A stretch of DNA of 64,000 nucleotides from Alcaligenaceae bacterium (lineage in GTDB: Bacteria > Pseudomonadota > Gammaproteobacteria > Burkholderiales > Burkholderiaceae_B), in the NCBI GenBank assembly GCA_013416445.1, contig JACCER010000010.1:62001-126000 (forward strand), read 5' to 3'. The translations under genes and the position numbers were made by a program. Below, in pieces: positions 23,539 through 31,057 of this stretch. Under the pieces are notes generated by a model. That model worked only from the letters and a program-made list of their open reading frames with translations, was not told the DNA's origin and made no database searches. Numbering within the stretch: position 1 is the stretch's first letter; each line of letters opens with the position of its first letter.

Positions 23539-25803
23539 TTAGGATAAAACAGCATCTTGCGCCATCGCTGCAACTTCAAAAATGTCCAGCATCTGTGTGA
23601 GGCTCGTTTCTTCGATAGTTGAAAGCGACTCAATACTGCGCAAACGCGCCAACGTTCGCGCAACTTCGCGAATACGCCGCGGCTCCTCACGCGCGAGCAG
23701 TTGCGGCAAGGCGATAATGGCTGCGTCGGTATCAAGACGCACGATATTGGCTTGTCGACGCACGATCGCTCGGAAAGAGTCCATATCAAAACCACGAGCA
23801 CAGTCAGGCTGATGCAGTTCAAGTGCCAGATTGGCACGCCGTTCATCAATCGAACCGCAGAAGCGGTGGATATAGAATACGGCTCGAATGCCTGCCTCGA
23901 TGGCGCCACCTTCGGTTACCGCGTCGCGAAGTCCCACAATTTCCTGCGCCACAAAGGCGCGGTGTTCAGGTGTAACACTGGGTCGCTGGCGCATGGGTTC
24001 ATCATCGCCCGATTGTCCGGCGAGTGCCTGTACCCAAGGCGAGCCGTAAGTCCATTCAAACACCTTTTCGCTGGCGTCATCGCGAACGTCTCGCCAGAGA
24101 TTCAACGCCTTTACGATGGCATCCGACCAAAGCCCCTGGATTTGCAGAAAAGGATTGTCCTCAGTAATGGGGGCTCGTTGCTCGTGGATTTTCTTTGCAG
24201 TATCGGCCACCAACGGTGCCAATGGATTGTGATCGGACCACCATTCGTAAGAAAGTCTCAACGGATGCATTGTTTGTACACAATGCGCCGTCTGCGGCGT
24301 CACCGCTTGACGCACCCAAGGCTGCACAAACTGACGGTACAGAGCAAGGTTAGTCTTGGATAATTGCGCCACTGCCGCAAAGCGACGATCACTCTCAGGA
24401 TCAGGCTGCACAATTTCACGCAAATCGACGATACGCGTAGGTTCTATCGATAATTCATACTTGCTAATTGAACTTCCACTATTTTTTGGCACGTCTCCCG
24501 CAATCGTTGCCCTATAAGTGCCTGCTGGCAACACGTCGATCAAGTCAATGTTAGTGGCGAACTTATGATGCTCTTTTCGACTGACAGCCCCCGAGACGAA
24601 GATGCCCAAATGGCCGACGCTATTGTGGGTAGCATAAACAATGGTTTGGTCGTGCGTCAGTACATCTTCGTCATCACCATACAAATCAGTAATCCAGCCC
24701 AGCGCCTGTGGAGGCGGCGTAATATTATCGCCATAGGAGCAGAACACCACAATCGGCGAGCGGATGTTGCGTAGGTCTATGCGCTCACCATCGGAAGTGA
24801 TCAATTCGGCCGTAGCAAGGCGATTACCGATAAAAAGGTTATCAACGATGTATTGCATTTCCACATCATTAAGGAAAACATATCCGCCCCAGTACTTTTC
24901 AAATCCCAAGTAGCGCGGGGCCTCAGTGTCGATGTTCGAGTACAGGTGATATTGCTTGTTCCATAGCGTATTGGCGGGATTGAGGTTCTCAAAATTCTGT
25001 ACTAGCCAGGCACCGTCAAAGCGTCCTCCACCAATATCACTGGTCAAGGCCGTCAACCAACTTCCGCCCATCAGTCCTGCGGTGTAGCGCATGGGGTCGC
25101 GCCCACGCCAGCCTGCCCAATAGGATAGTGGTGCACCAGCCACTATGATCGGACCAAACAATTCCGGCCGCATTGCCGCCGTCATTAAAATCTGCCATCC
25201 TGCCTGACAGTTTCCGATGACGGCGGGCTTGCCTTCTCGACACGGATGTAGAACAAGTACCTTTTCCATAAAGGCCGCTTGAGCGTGCATCACGTCCTCG
25301 ATAGTCTGTCCAGGCACAGGGTCGGGTAAGAAACCGATGAAATAGCAGGGATGTCCGGCATCGATCACCACACCGATTTCACTGTCGACCTTGAAGCCAC
25401 CAATGCCAGGTCCGTGACCGGCGCGTGGGTCTATCACCACGAATGGTCGCTTCATGTTGTCGGTCGGCTTATCTTTGGGCGGTACGATCCGGACCAACCA
25501 ATAGTTCACAGGGCGAGGCAAGTCCTGACCGCTCTGGATCACTTCTGACGGAAAGTCCAAAACGTTTGGAACCTCCTCGGTAAGGTGGGCTAGATACTGG
25601 TTTCCGCGTTGGCGCATTACATCCGCGTAGAGAACACTTCGCTGCCACGTATCAACTGCATACTCCGTCATCGCGTGCACCTGAGGCAGTCCAGCTACTG
25701 GAAAAAACCCAAAAGTGTCTGCTGGTGAGTCAACTATACCGCCTTCTGCTATTGCCCCAGGGCGGACTGTTTCGTGCGATCTGTACGATTTCTTGGTAAT
25801 CAC
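23539..25803 (-). CDS. DUF3141 alpha/beta-hydrolase, PhaC-like
   Basis: The 754-residue protein is of the DUF3141 type. The first half has an alpha/beta-hydrolase fold related to polyhydroxyalkanoate synthases, with a Cys nucleophile elbow (GNCQAGW, near residue 198). It continues with AGAPLSYWAG, FCSYGDNITPP (Asp) and HNSVGHLGIFVSG (His), a possible catalytic triad. The second half (about 450-754) is helical and of unknown function. There is no signal peptide. Substrate and role are unknown; PHA-related or acyl-transfer chemistry is suggested by the fold. Its place inside a copper operon, between the Met-rich protein and the cytochrome c, is unexpected. The start at 25803 lacks a strong ribosome site. 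Confidence 0.8.
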   Translation of the reverse strand: MITKKSYRSHETVRPGAIAEGGIVDSPADTFGFFPVAGLPQVHAMTEYAVDTWQRSVLYADVMRQRGNQYLAHLTEEVPNVLDFPSEVIQSGQDLPRPVNYWLVRIVPPKDKPTDNMKRPFVVIDPRAGHGPGIGGFKVDSEIGVVIDAGHPCYFIGFLPDPVPGQTIEDVMHAQAAFMEKVLVLHPCREGKPAVIGNCQAGWQILMTAAMRPELFGPIIVAGAPLSYWAGWRGRDPMRYTAGLMGGSWLTALTSDIGGGRFDGAWLVQNFENLNPANTLWNKQYHLYSNIDTEAPRYLGFEKYWGGYVFLNDVEMQYIVDNLFIGNRLATAELITSDGERIDLRNIRSPIVVFCSYGDNITPPPQALGWITDLYGDDEDVLTHDQTIVYATHNSVGHLGIFVSGAVSRKEHHKFATNIDLIDVLPAGTYRATIAGDVPKNSGSSISKYELSIEPTRIVDLREIVQPDPESDRRFAAVAQLSKTNLALYRQFVQPWVRQAVTPQTAHCVQTMHPLRLSYEWWSDHNPLAPLVADTAKKIHEQRAPITEDNPFLQIQGLWSDAIVKALNLWRDVRDDASEKVFEWTYGSPWVQALAGQSGDDEPMRQRPSVTPEHRAFVAQEIVGLRDAVTEGGAIEAGIRAVFYIHRFCGSIDERRANLALELHQPDCARGFDMDSFRAIVRRQANIVRLDTDAAIIALPQLLAREEPRRIREVARTLARLRSIESLSTIEETSLTQMLDIFEVAAMAQDAVLS

Positions 25804-25851
25804 GTCGATTTATCCCTCGGTGGTCAGATTATGTTCCTTAAGAAGGCTAGC

Positions 25852-26322
25852 TTATTTATTTGAACTATTCGGTGCAGGCATACGATCCATCATCATTTGC
25901 ATCATGTCCATACGCTTTAGCATCATCGTGTAATGTGCCGTTGATACTTCTGTGGAATGGTTTTTCACTGCTTGAGAATGCATGCCACCCATCATTCCCA
26001 TACTTTGCATTTCACCAGAAGCCATGCCCATCATTTTCATCCCTTCCTGCATTAACGCATGATGTTCGGACATCAGTGCTTGTCGTTCTTCAGGGTTGGC
26101 TTTCTGAAGCTTTTCATGAAATGCATGCATCGTCTGCATGTGTGCCCCCATTTGCTTTTCTAACAAAACCGGATCTCCCTGCGTTTGAGGCGACATTGAT
26201 GCCTCGCCTGTCACGGTCAACGCTGGGTGGTGTTCATTGTGCTCGTCTGCGGTTTGAGCCACGGCTAGAACGCTAGCCGAACTTAAGATGATGGAAGAAA
26301 CGGCTAAAAGAATCTTATTCAT
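25852..26322 (-). CDS. Met/His-rich periplasmic protein, copper-inducible
   Basis: The 156-residue protein has a signal peptide (MNKILLAVSSIILSSASVLA, cleaved near AVAQTADE). The mature part is helical and very rich in Met and His, such as MGAHMQTMHAFHEKLQKA, EGMKMMGMASGEMQSMGMMG and LKRMDMMQMMMDRM. It resembles metal-binding periplasmic helical-hairpin proteins such as the CnrX/Spy-like group, but I cannot place it in a named family. It probably buffers Cu(I). A CopR-type promoter (26364-26418) lies directly upstream, and four further genes follow on the same strand with short gaps, so it heads a copper operon. Confidence 0.75.
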   Translation of the reverse strand: MNKILLAVSSIILSSASVLAVAQTADEHNEHHPALTVTGEASMSPQTQGDPVLLEKQMGAHMQTMHAFHEKLQKANPEERQALMSEHHALMQEGMKMMGMASGEMQSMGMMGGMHSQAVKNHSTEVSTAHYTMMLKRMDMMQMMMDRMPAPNSSNK

Positions 26323-26657
26323 GGTGATGGTTCCTATCAGTTAAGGGTTCGGTTACTGAGTTCACTATACTGATAGTGGTCTGTCACAACGATGACGCCA
26401 TCATTACAAAGCTGTTATGTAGCACCCATCTTCGTTTATTTATTATTTAATATCAGACGAATGTTGGCGTGATATTGATGAGCCGCACGGGTAAGACTTT
26501 AGGTTGCCTCGTTAAAAGCAAGCCCTGATGTGCTTCAAATCTACGATGGCCTTGGCGCTGACTATATCAATCAATCAGTTCGTCGCTAATGGGCATCAAC
26601 ATGACAGTTCTGCACGATCTTCTTATCATGTTGAATGCCTCATAAGTCGCTCAAGTA
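26323..26657. other. Intergenic region with promoter and small ORF
   Basis: About 335 bases contain the CopR-type promoter (26364-26418). On the plus strand a 57-codon ORF begins at 26528 and overlaps the end of the DUF2933 gene. No other feature is seen. Confidence 0.4.
26364..26418 (-). promoter_or_regulatory. CopR-type promoter of Met-rich/DUF3141/ATPase operon
   Basis: ATTACA-AAGC-TGTTAT (26403-26418) is followed on the minus strand by six bases, GTCATC, and TATAGT at 26364-26369. The Met-rich gene starts about 40 bases further on. Confidence 0.68.
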
Positions 26658-26701
26658 TCAAATCTCTTTTGAATGATCAATTGAATATGAGTTCTCCTTG
26701 A
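26528..26701 (+). CDS. Possible small exported protein (57 aa), doubtful
   Basis: A 57-codon frame starts MCFKSTMALALTISINQF and continues VANGHQHDSSARSSYH. The start looks like a signal peptide followed by a His-rich mature end, reminiscent of small periplasmic copper proteins. The remainder has no known motif, and no good ribosome site is visible. It overlaps the 3' end of the oppositely oriented DUF2933 gene by 44 bases. It may be a remnant. Confidence 0.25.
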   Translation: MCFKSTMALALTISINQFVANGHQHDSSARSSYHVECLISRSSIKSLLNDQLNMSSP

Positions 26702-26942
26702 TCCTAACTGCTACTGGAGTCGGTAGTGGTGCGGAGCCACTCTTTTGTATTTCGCTGCTCATATAGTTTGATTGCATGTTTTTCATCATAAAAAACATCA
26801 ACAGCGAAGAAAGCAAAAGGAATAACAACGGACTCATCGCTAAAATTGGTTCGTGGGCGGTAGGCAATGCCACATATCCAACAGCAACCATTGCGGTCAA
26901 ACCAAGACCTGCTACCAACATTTTTTTTATATCGAGTTTCAC
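26658..26942 (-). CDS. DUF2933 small membrane protein, second copy
   Basis: The 94-residue paralogue of the 14291-14551 protein has KKMLVAGLGLTAMVAVGYVA, then ILAMSPLLFLLLSSLLMFFM and MKNMQSNYM. Both helices and the LMMFFMMK-type motif are conserved, but the Cys of the first copy is absent. The GTG at 26942 fits AAGGAG with nine bases between; a TTG two codons upstream is less likely. It has its own CopR-type promoter (27002-27056). Function is unknown; the family occurs mainly in copper islands. Confidence 0.75.
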   Translation of the reverse strand: MKLDIKKMLVAGLGLTAMVAVGYVALPTAHEPILAMSPLLFLLLSSLLMFFMMKNMQSNYMSSEIQKSGSAPLPTPVAVRIKENSYSIDHSKEI

Positions 26943-27001
26943 CCTCAATACTCCTTGTTGTTACGTTCGTGGTATCCAATAAAAATCCAACCACCTACAT
27001 A

Positions 27002-27056
27002 CTTATAGTATGTCTTCACTGTCAGAAGGATTGCACCAACATTACATCTCTGTCAT
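27002..27056 (-). promoter_or_regulatory. CopR-type promoter (weaker) of second DUF2933 gene
   Basis: ATTACA-TCTC-TGTCAT (27041-27056) is followed on the minus strand by six bases, GCAATC and TATAAG at 27002-27007. Both box halves are degenerate, but the spacing is identical to the other copper promoters. Confidence 0.5.
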
Positions 27057-27152
27057 TTTTAGAAACTGCAACAAACCGTTAGTCTTGTCTCAGCAAGAGG
27101 GAACAACTGCCAGATCCATTTAGCGTCTTTTATAGACACACCGACGATACCC

Positions 27153-27581
27153 TCAGTCATCGAAAGTGGTCAAAGCGCCATGCGTCGTGTCATCCACAAA
27201 AATTGCCAACAGCTTTGCAGGCTCCGTTTTGCTGGCATTTTCACTGATTACGTGATGTGCTCCTGGATTTTCGTACCAAGTTTGTCCCGCTTCATAAACA
27301 TGCACGGATTCACCTTCGATCTGACTACGAATTGCGCCTGATACCACGTAGGCCATGATGAAGGCAGTTTTTGAATGCCAGTGCGAGGGTGATTTTTCTC
27401 CGGGCTTGTAGTTCACCTCGACTGCGATCAGGGATTTGCCGACGTTATTCGTAATCGCATGATTGAATACTTCCACAACACCGCTGTCCGAAGCGTCAGC
27501 TGCGACGGCTGGCAACAACCCTGCACCTAATGCCATAGTCAAACCAAGGGATACGATGGCTGCATATTTTTTCGGATTCAT
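27153..27581 (-). CDS. Exported cupin-domain protein
   Basis: This 142-residue protein has a signal peptide (YAAIVSLGLTMALGAGLLPAVAA). A single cupin barrel follows, with the metal motifs SHWHSKTAFIMAYVVSG and YENPGAHHVISEN, which provide the His ligands of a conserved cupin. It is likely periplasmic and may bind a metal, but the substrate is unknown. It lies between the second DUF2933 gene and ccdA on the same strand, with gaps over 200 bases on both sides, so it is probably transcribed alone. I see no CopR-type palindrome in front. Confidence 0.75.
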   Translation of the reverse strand: MNPKKYAAIVSLGLTMALGAGLLPAVAADASDSGVVEVFNHAITNNVGKSLIAVEVNYKPGEKSPSHWHSKTAFIMAYVVSGAIRSQIEGESVHVYEAGQTWYENPGAHHVISENASKTEPAKLLAIFVDDTTHGALTTFDD

Positions 27582-27799
27582 AATGGCTCCATTAACTTTA
27601 TGTGATTTACATATTGATGTTGCTTGTCTATATTACTTCTCGGCCTTTCCAGAAATACAACCAGTCCCTACTGTAATAGGGTGATTGTGATAGAACTTAT
27701 ATGTTTACTCAAAGTATCCTGGTTATAGGGCTAAGAGCATTTTGGTTGCTAAACAACTATCACTTTGCGAGCTTTGACCTTGCACTCAGTCCGGTGTAA

Positions 27800-28546
27800 C
27801 TACCCAATCGTCCCAAGCGCAGGAAATGTTCTCAATAACCAAATCGCAAAACGCACCAACTGTCCACTTGCTACCGCAATGCCCATCAACACCAAAATAG
27901 CGCCGGTGATAAGCTGAAAGTACCGTCCCACTCGGCGCAGTGAACCCAATCGCCGCATAAATGGCGTCATAAAGTACGCGGAAAGAAGGAACGGAACACC
28001 TAATCCCAGGGCATAAATACCCAAAAGCAACACCCCCTGAGTAAGACTCTCAGAGGTTGCGCCAAGTATGAGAATACCCCCAAGTACAGGACCAATACAT
28101 GGTGTCCACCCGAAACCGAACGCCATGCCAAGCACGGTGGCCGACCAGGGGTTGCCACCGCCTCCACGTGGCTCGAATCGGTAGTAACGCTGCATCCAGA
28201 GGGGTGCACGTATAACCCCCATAACCATCAGGCCAGCGATGGCAATCACGCTGCCCGCGGCAATATTCAGTTCGTAGCGATAGGATAAAAACAAACGCCC
28301 GATTACAGTGATGCTGGCCCCTAAAATCAGGAACACCATGGAGAAGCCAGCAACGAAACACGCACTCAGACCCAATGCGCGCCAGCGAGCCGCACGTGCT
28401 TCGATATGAGTGGCACTGGACTGAACGGAATCGCCCGCAATATAGGAGAGGTAACCTGGCACGAGCGGTAAAACACAGGGAGACAGGAAGGAAGCAATAC
28501 CGGCGAAAAACGCCGTTAATAGCCCAATGACAGTTAATTCAAGCAT
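27800..28546 (-). CDS. ccdA: Thiol-disulfide transporter CcdA
   Basis: The 248-residue, six-helix inner-membrane protein carries the two CcdA redox cysteines in FLSPCVLPLVPGYLSYI and GWTPCIGPVLGG. It passes reducing equivalents from cytoplasmic thioredoxin to periplasmic thioredoxin-like proteins, so apocytochrome cysteines stay reduced. The gene is the last of an eleven-gene minus-strand cluster beginning with ccmA, and it follows the TlpA-like gene by 43 bases. Together they would supply the reducing branch of system I cytochrome c maturation. The same reductant could serve the Lgt/TlpA fusion at 6384-7214. Confidence 0.92.
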   Translation of the reverse strand: MLELTVIGLLTAFFAGIASFLSPCVLPLVPGYLSYIAGDSVQSSATHIEARAARWRALGLSACFVAGFSMVFLILGASITVIGRLFLSYRYELNIAAGSVIAIAGLMVMGVIRAPLWMQRYYRFEPRGGGGNPWSATVLGMAFGFGWTPCIGPVLGGILILGATSESLTQGVLLLGIYALGLGVPFLLSAYFMTPFMRRLGSLRRVGRYFQLITGAILVLMGIAVASGQLVRFAIWLLRTFPALGTIG

Positions 28547-28589
28547 CGCATAATTTCCAGAAAATCAACGGTTCCAATGTCATTGCTCA

Positions 28590-29207
28590 TCACTTTGAAT
28601 CCCGAATAGAGGGGCGCAGCAGTGCGCCATCAATCAGGGCTTCGACTTGCGCGCCATCCCAAGCAGCGGGCCCCATCGCTCGCCCGATTTCGCGACCCTC
28701 TCGATCAATTAATAGCGTTGTCGGCACACCCGGCGCACGCAGCGTGTCCGAAACCTTTGTTGTTGGGTCAACGTAATATTTCAGCGTTCGAATGCCAAAA
28801 TCCTGGTAAAACGGTTTGATCAGATCGAGGTCCCGATCAATCGACAGCGCAACGACTTCGAAGTCTGAGCTGCCACGCTTGGCATTTAGCCGGTCCAGCG
28901 ATGGCATCTCCTCGCGACATGGGGGGCACCAAGTCGCCCATAGATTGAGCAAGATGACACGGCCATGAAAATCAGCCAAGGTCACGGTCTTGCCCGTCGC
29001 ATCCTGGAAGGAGATCAAAGGCAGCCCGCGTGGCGTATGCCAGCGCATGAAGCGCTGACCCCCTATGTCCACCGAAACATTAACTACACCACTAAGAAGA
29101 CTTTTCGAGGCATTATTACGTTGGTACAAAAACAAAGCGGTCGCGATGGCGATCACGCTAATTAACGCCACTGCCGCCCAAGCGATTATCTTAAAAGAGT
29201 TCTTCAT
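28590..29207 (-). CDS. TlpA/ResA-like periplasmic thioredoxin
   Basis: The 205-residue protein has an N-terminal membrane anchor (IIAWAAVALISVIAIATALF) and a TlpA/ResA thioredoxin domain with NLWATWCPPCREEMPSL and the cis-Pro segment GVPTTLLI. It should reduce disulfides of apocytochrome c or copper proteins, with electrons supplied by the adjacent CcdA. It is additional to CcmG (30533-31057), which has the motif WCYAC. It lies between ccmI and ccdA with short gaps (19 and 43 bases) and is probably cotranscribed with the ccm genes. Confidence 0.87.
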   Translation of the reverse strand: MKNSFKIIAWAAVALISVIAIATALFLYQRNNASKSLLSGVVNVSVDIGGQRFMRWHTPRGLPLISFQDATGKTVTLADFHGRVILLNLWATWCPPCREEMPSLDRLNAKRGSSDFEVVALSIDRDLDLIKPFYQDFGIRTLKYYVDPTTKVSDTLRAPGVPTTLLIDREGREIGRAMGPAAWDGAQVEALIDGALLRPSIRDSK

Positions 29208-29226
29208 TATTAATGTTCAGCATCCG

Positions 29227-30084
29227 TCAGTTCTTGGCAGCCGTCGTCTCGGCTTGTTCCCGGATGGCGCGCTCGATGCTGCTGGCTACAACCCGTGCCG
29301 TGTCTGTGTCGGGCGGAAGCAAGCTATACAACTGCTGCCAGTAATCAATAGCGGCCGGGTAATCTTGACGCTGTAGTGCTGCTGCGCCTGCCAAGGTCAA
29401 GGCAAATGGCTGCTGAGGGTTCAACGCTAGCGCACGTTCCAGCAATTGCGTGGGTTCACCTTTGAAACCGCCAGGACTGCTACTAGCTAGCATTTCGGCA
29501 TATTCAGACAAGGCCAAAGGATCAGTCTGGATAGCGGCTGTTGCGTTGGCAAAGGCCGCCGCTGCATCGGCAGGCCGCTGAAGATGGCGATAAGAACGCG
29601 CCAGCATCAGCCAGCCGGGCGCATCATCGGGGTTGCTAGCTAAACGTGCTGCCAGCGAGTCCACCATAGCCTGTACATCGGCTTGTGTGATAGTAGGTGT
29701 ACTTTGCACCGACGCTGGCGTAAGCGCTGCAGGGGTGCCTATGGCCAGATAACCTAGCGTCGCCGCAATAGGCAGAACGATAGCCAGCCCTATAGCTACT
29801 GGCTTACTGCTATGGCGTCGTATACCAGTGCTTTTAACTGGTAAAGCTTCATCCAGCACCCGTCGTTGCAATTCTTGTTGCGCCGTAGCGTGATCAGGCA
29901 CAGACAATATGCCGTTCGCCTTGTCTTGTTCCAGCTCCAGCAATTGATCGCGTAATACCGCCGCGTTCACAGCATGATGCTCAATACCGCTGTCTATCTT
30001 GGGACCACGCCATAACACCGACGCTAACCATGCGGTAACGCTGACCAGCAGTAGCGCCGCTATAAGAATAAAAACAAAATTCAT
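29227..30084 (-). CDS. ccmI: Cytochrome c maturation protein CcmI (CycH)
   Basis: The 285-residue protein has two membrane helices (about 3-25 and 95-120) around a cytosolic loop (LRDQLLELEQDKANGIL, typical of CcmI). A periplasmic TPR domain follows (about 140-280; GWLMLARSYRHLQRPADAAA). CcmI holds apocytochrome c and presents it to CcmF and CcmH. The start overlaps the ccmH stop by four bases. Order and strand match a standard ccm operon. The length is shorter than E. coli CcmH (a fusion) and fits stand-alone CcmI. Confidence 0.87.
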   Translation of the reverse strand: MNFVFILIAALLLVSVTAWLASVLWRGPKIDSGIEHHAVNAAVLRDQLLELEQDKANGILSVPDHATAQQELQRRVLDEALPVKSTGIRRHSSKPVAIGLAIVLPIAATLGYLAIGTPAALTPASVQSTPTITQADVQAMVDSLAARLASNPDDAPGWLMLARSYRHLQRPADAAAAFANATAAIQTDPLALSEYAEMLASSSPGGFKGEPTQLLERALALNPQQPFALTLAGAAALQRQDYPAAIDYWQQLYSLLPPDTDTARVVASSIERAIREQAETTAAKN

Positions 30085-30536
30085 GGTGATGTTCCTGTGT
30101 CCGAGGTTTGCGCTAATAGCGCCTGGGCTCTTTTGCGCTCGTCGTCGCTTAAGGCCGTATCAACCACACCGCTTCTACGACGCTGCAAAGTGACCGTCAG
30201 CACCAGAAAACCAAAAGCCAGCAACAACATGGGACCAAACCATAGCAATAGCGTGGTTGTTTTTAATGGGGTGCGATACAGGACGAAATCGCCATAACGG
30301 TCGACCATATAGTTTCTGATATCGGTATCGGTTTTACCTGCTTGGATTTGCTCGCGTATCTGCTGGCGCAAATCCACAGCCAGGTCGGCACGTGATGCCG
30401 CTATGGACTCGTTCTGGCACACCAGGCAACGCAGCTCTGATGCAATATCCAACATACGTTTTTCTGCTGCGCCATTATCTGCCCACGATGGCCAGGCAAT
30501 GAGTACGCAAAATAATGTCAGCCACCAACGTTTCAT
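30081..30536 (-). CDS. ccmH: Cytochrome c maturation protein CcmH
   Basis: This 151-residue thiol protein has a signal peptide (RWWLTLFCVLIAWPSWA) and the CcmH redox motif LRCLVCQNESIAAS. A C-terminal membrane helix (TTLLLWFGPMLLLAFGFLVL) anchors it. It reduces or binds the heme-attachment cysteines of apocytochrome c in the CcmF complex. It overlaps both neighbours by four bases (ccmG and ccmI), indicating tight coupling. This is the short CcmH form (also called CcmL/CycL), with CcmI encoded separately. Confidence 0.92.
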   Translation of the reverse strand: MKRWWLTLFCVLIAWPSWADNGAAEKRMLDIASELRCLVCQNESIAASRADLAVDLRQQIREQIQAGKTDTDIRNYMVDRYGDFVLYRTPLKTTTLLLWFGPMLLLAFGFLVLTVTLQRRRSGVVDTALSDDERKRAQALLAQTSDTGTSP

Positions 30537-31057
30537 TGTTCTAGCTCCCGTACCAGGGGCAGTATTGTGTCACGTGCTGCACTTTCGGTGACTGCGCCAA
30601 TATGCTTATAACGAATCACACCTGCCTTATCGATCACAAAAGTTTCGGGCACGCCATAAACGCCATAGTCAATGCCCACACGCCCTTGCGTATCGGATAC
30701 AGACACTACATAGCCGTTGCCATAGCGCTCCAGCCATTCAATGGCCTCGTTGCGTATATCTTTGTAGTTGAGACCGACTATGGATACACCGTGAGTTTTG
30801 GCAAGCTCGGTAATAACAGGATGCTCTTGAAGGCAGGCGTAACACCAGGATGCCCAGACATTCAGCAGCCACACTTTACCTCTCATGGCTTCGGGAGAAA
30901 ACGTCTGTTCTGGCGTATGCAACTGCGGCAGAGTGAAGCCAGGTGCGGGTTTGTCAATAAAAGGAGAGGGCACTTCACTAGGTTTAAGCGTCAAACCAAA
31001 GCCAAGAAAACCAATCAGCACAATAAACCCGACTAAGGGCAAAATAAAACGGTTCAT
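30533..31057 (-). CDS. ccmG: Thioredoxin-like CcmG/DsbE
   Basis: The 174-residue protein has one N-terminal anchor (FILPLVGFIVLIGFLGFGL) and a thioredoxin domain. Its active site LLNVWASWCYACLQEHP and acidic site GLNYKDIRNEA are typical of CcmG/DsbE, as are the GVYGVPETFVIDKAG segment and cis-Pro. It keeps apocytochrome cysteines reduced. The dicysteine motif WCYAC differs from the more usual WCPTC/WCPSC, with an aromatic residue in the middle. Its ends overlap ccmF and ccmH by four bases each. Confidence 0.92.
   Translation of the reverse strand: MNRFILPLVGFIVLIGFLGFGLTLKPSEVPSPFIDKPAPGFTLPQLHTPEQTFSPEAMRGKVWLLNVWASWCYACLQEHPVITELAKTHGVSIVGLNYKDIRNEAIEWLERYGNGYVVSVSDTQGRVGIDYGVYGVPETFVIDKAGVIRYKHIGAVTESAARDTILPLVRELEQ

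Noticed and set aside
23539-25803. Polyhydroxyalkanoate synthase PhaC
   Set aside because: The Cys elbow is similar, but length, the C-terminal helical half and lack of other pha genes fit DUF3141 better.
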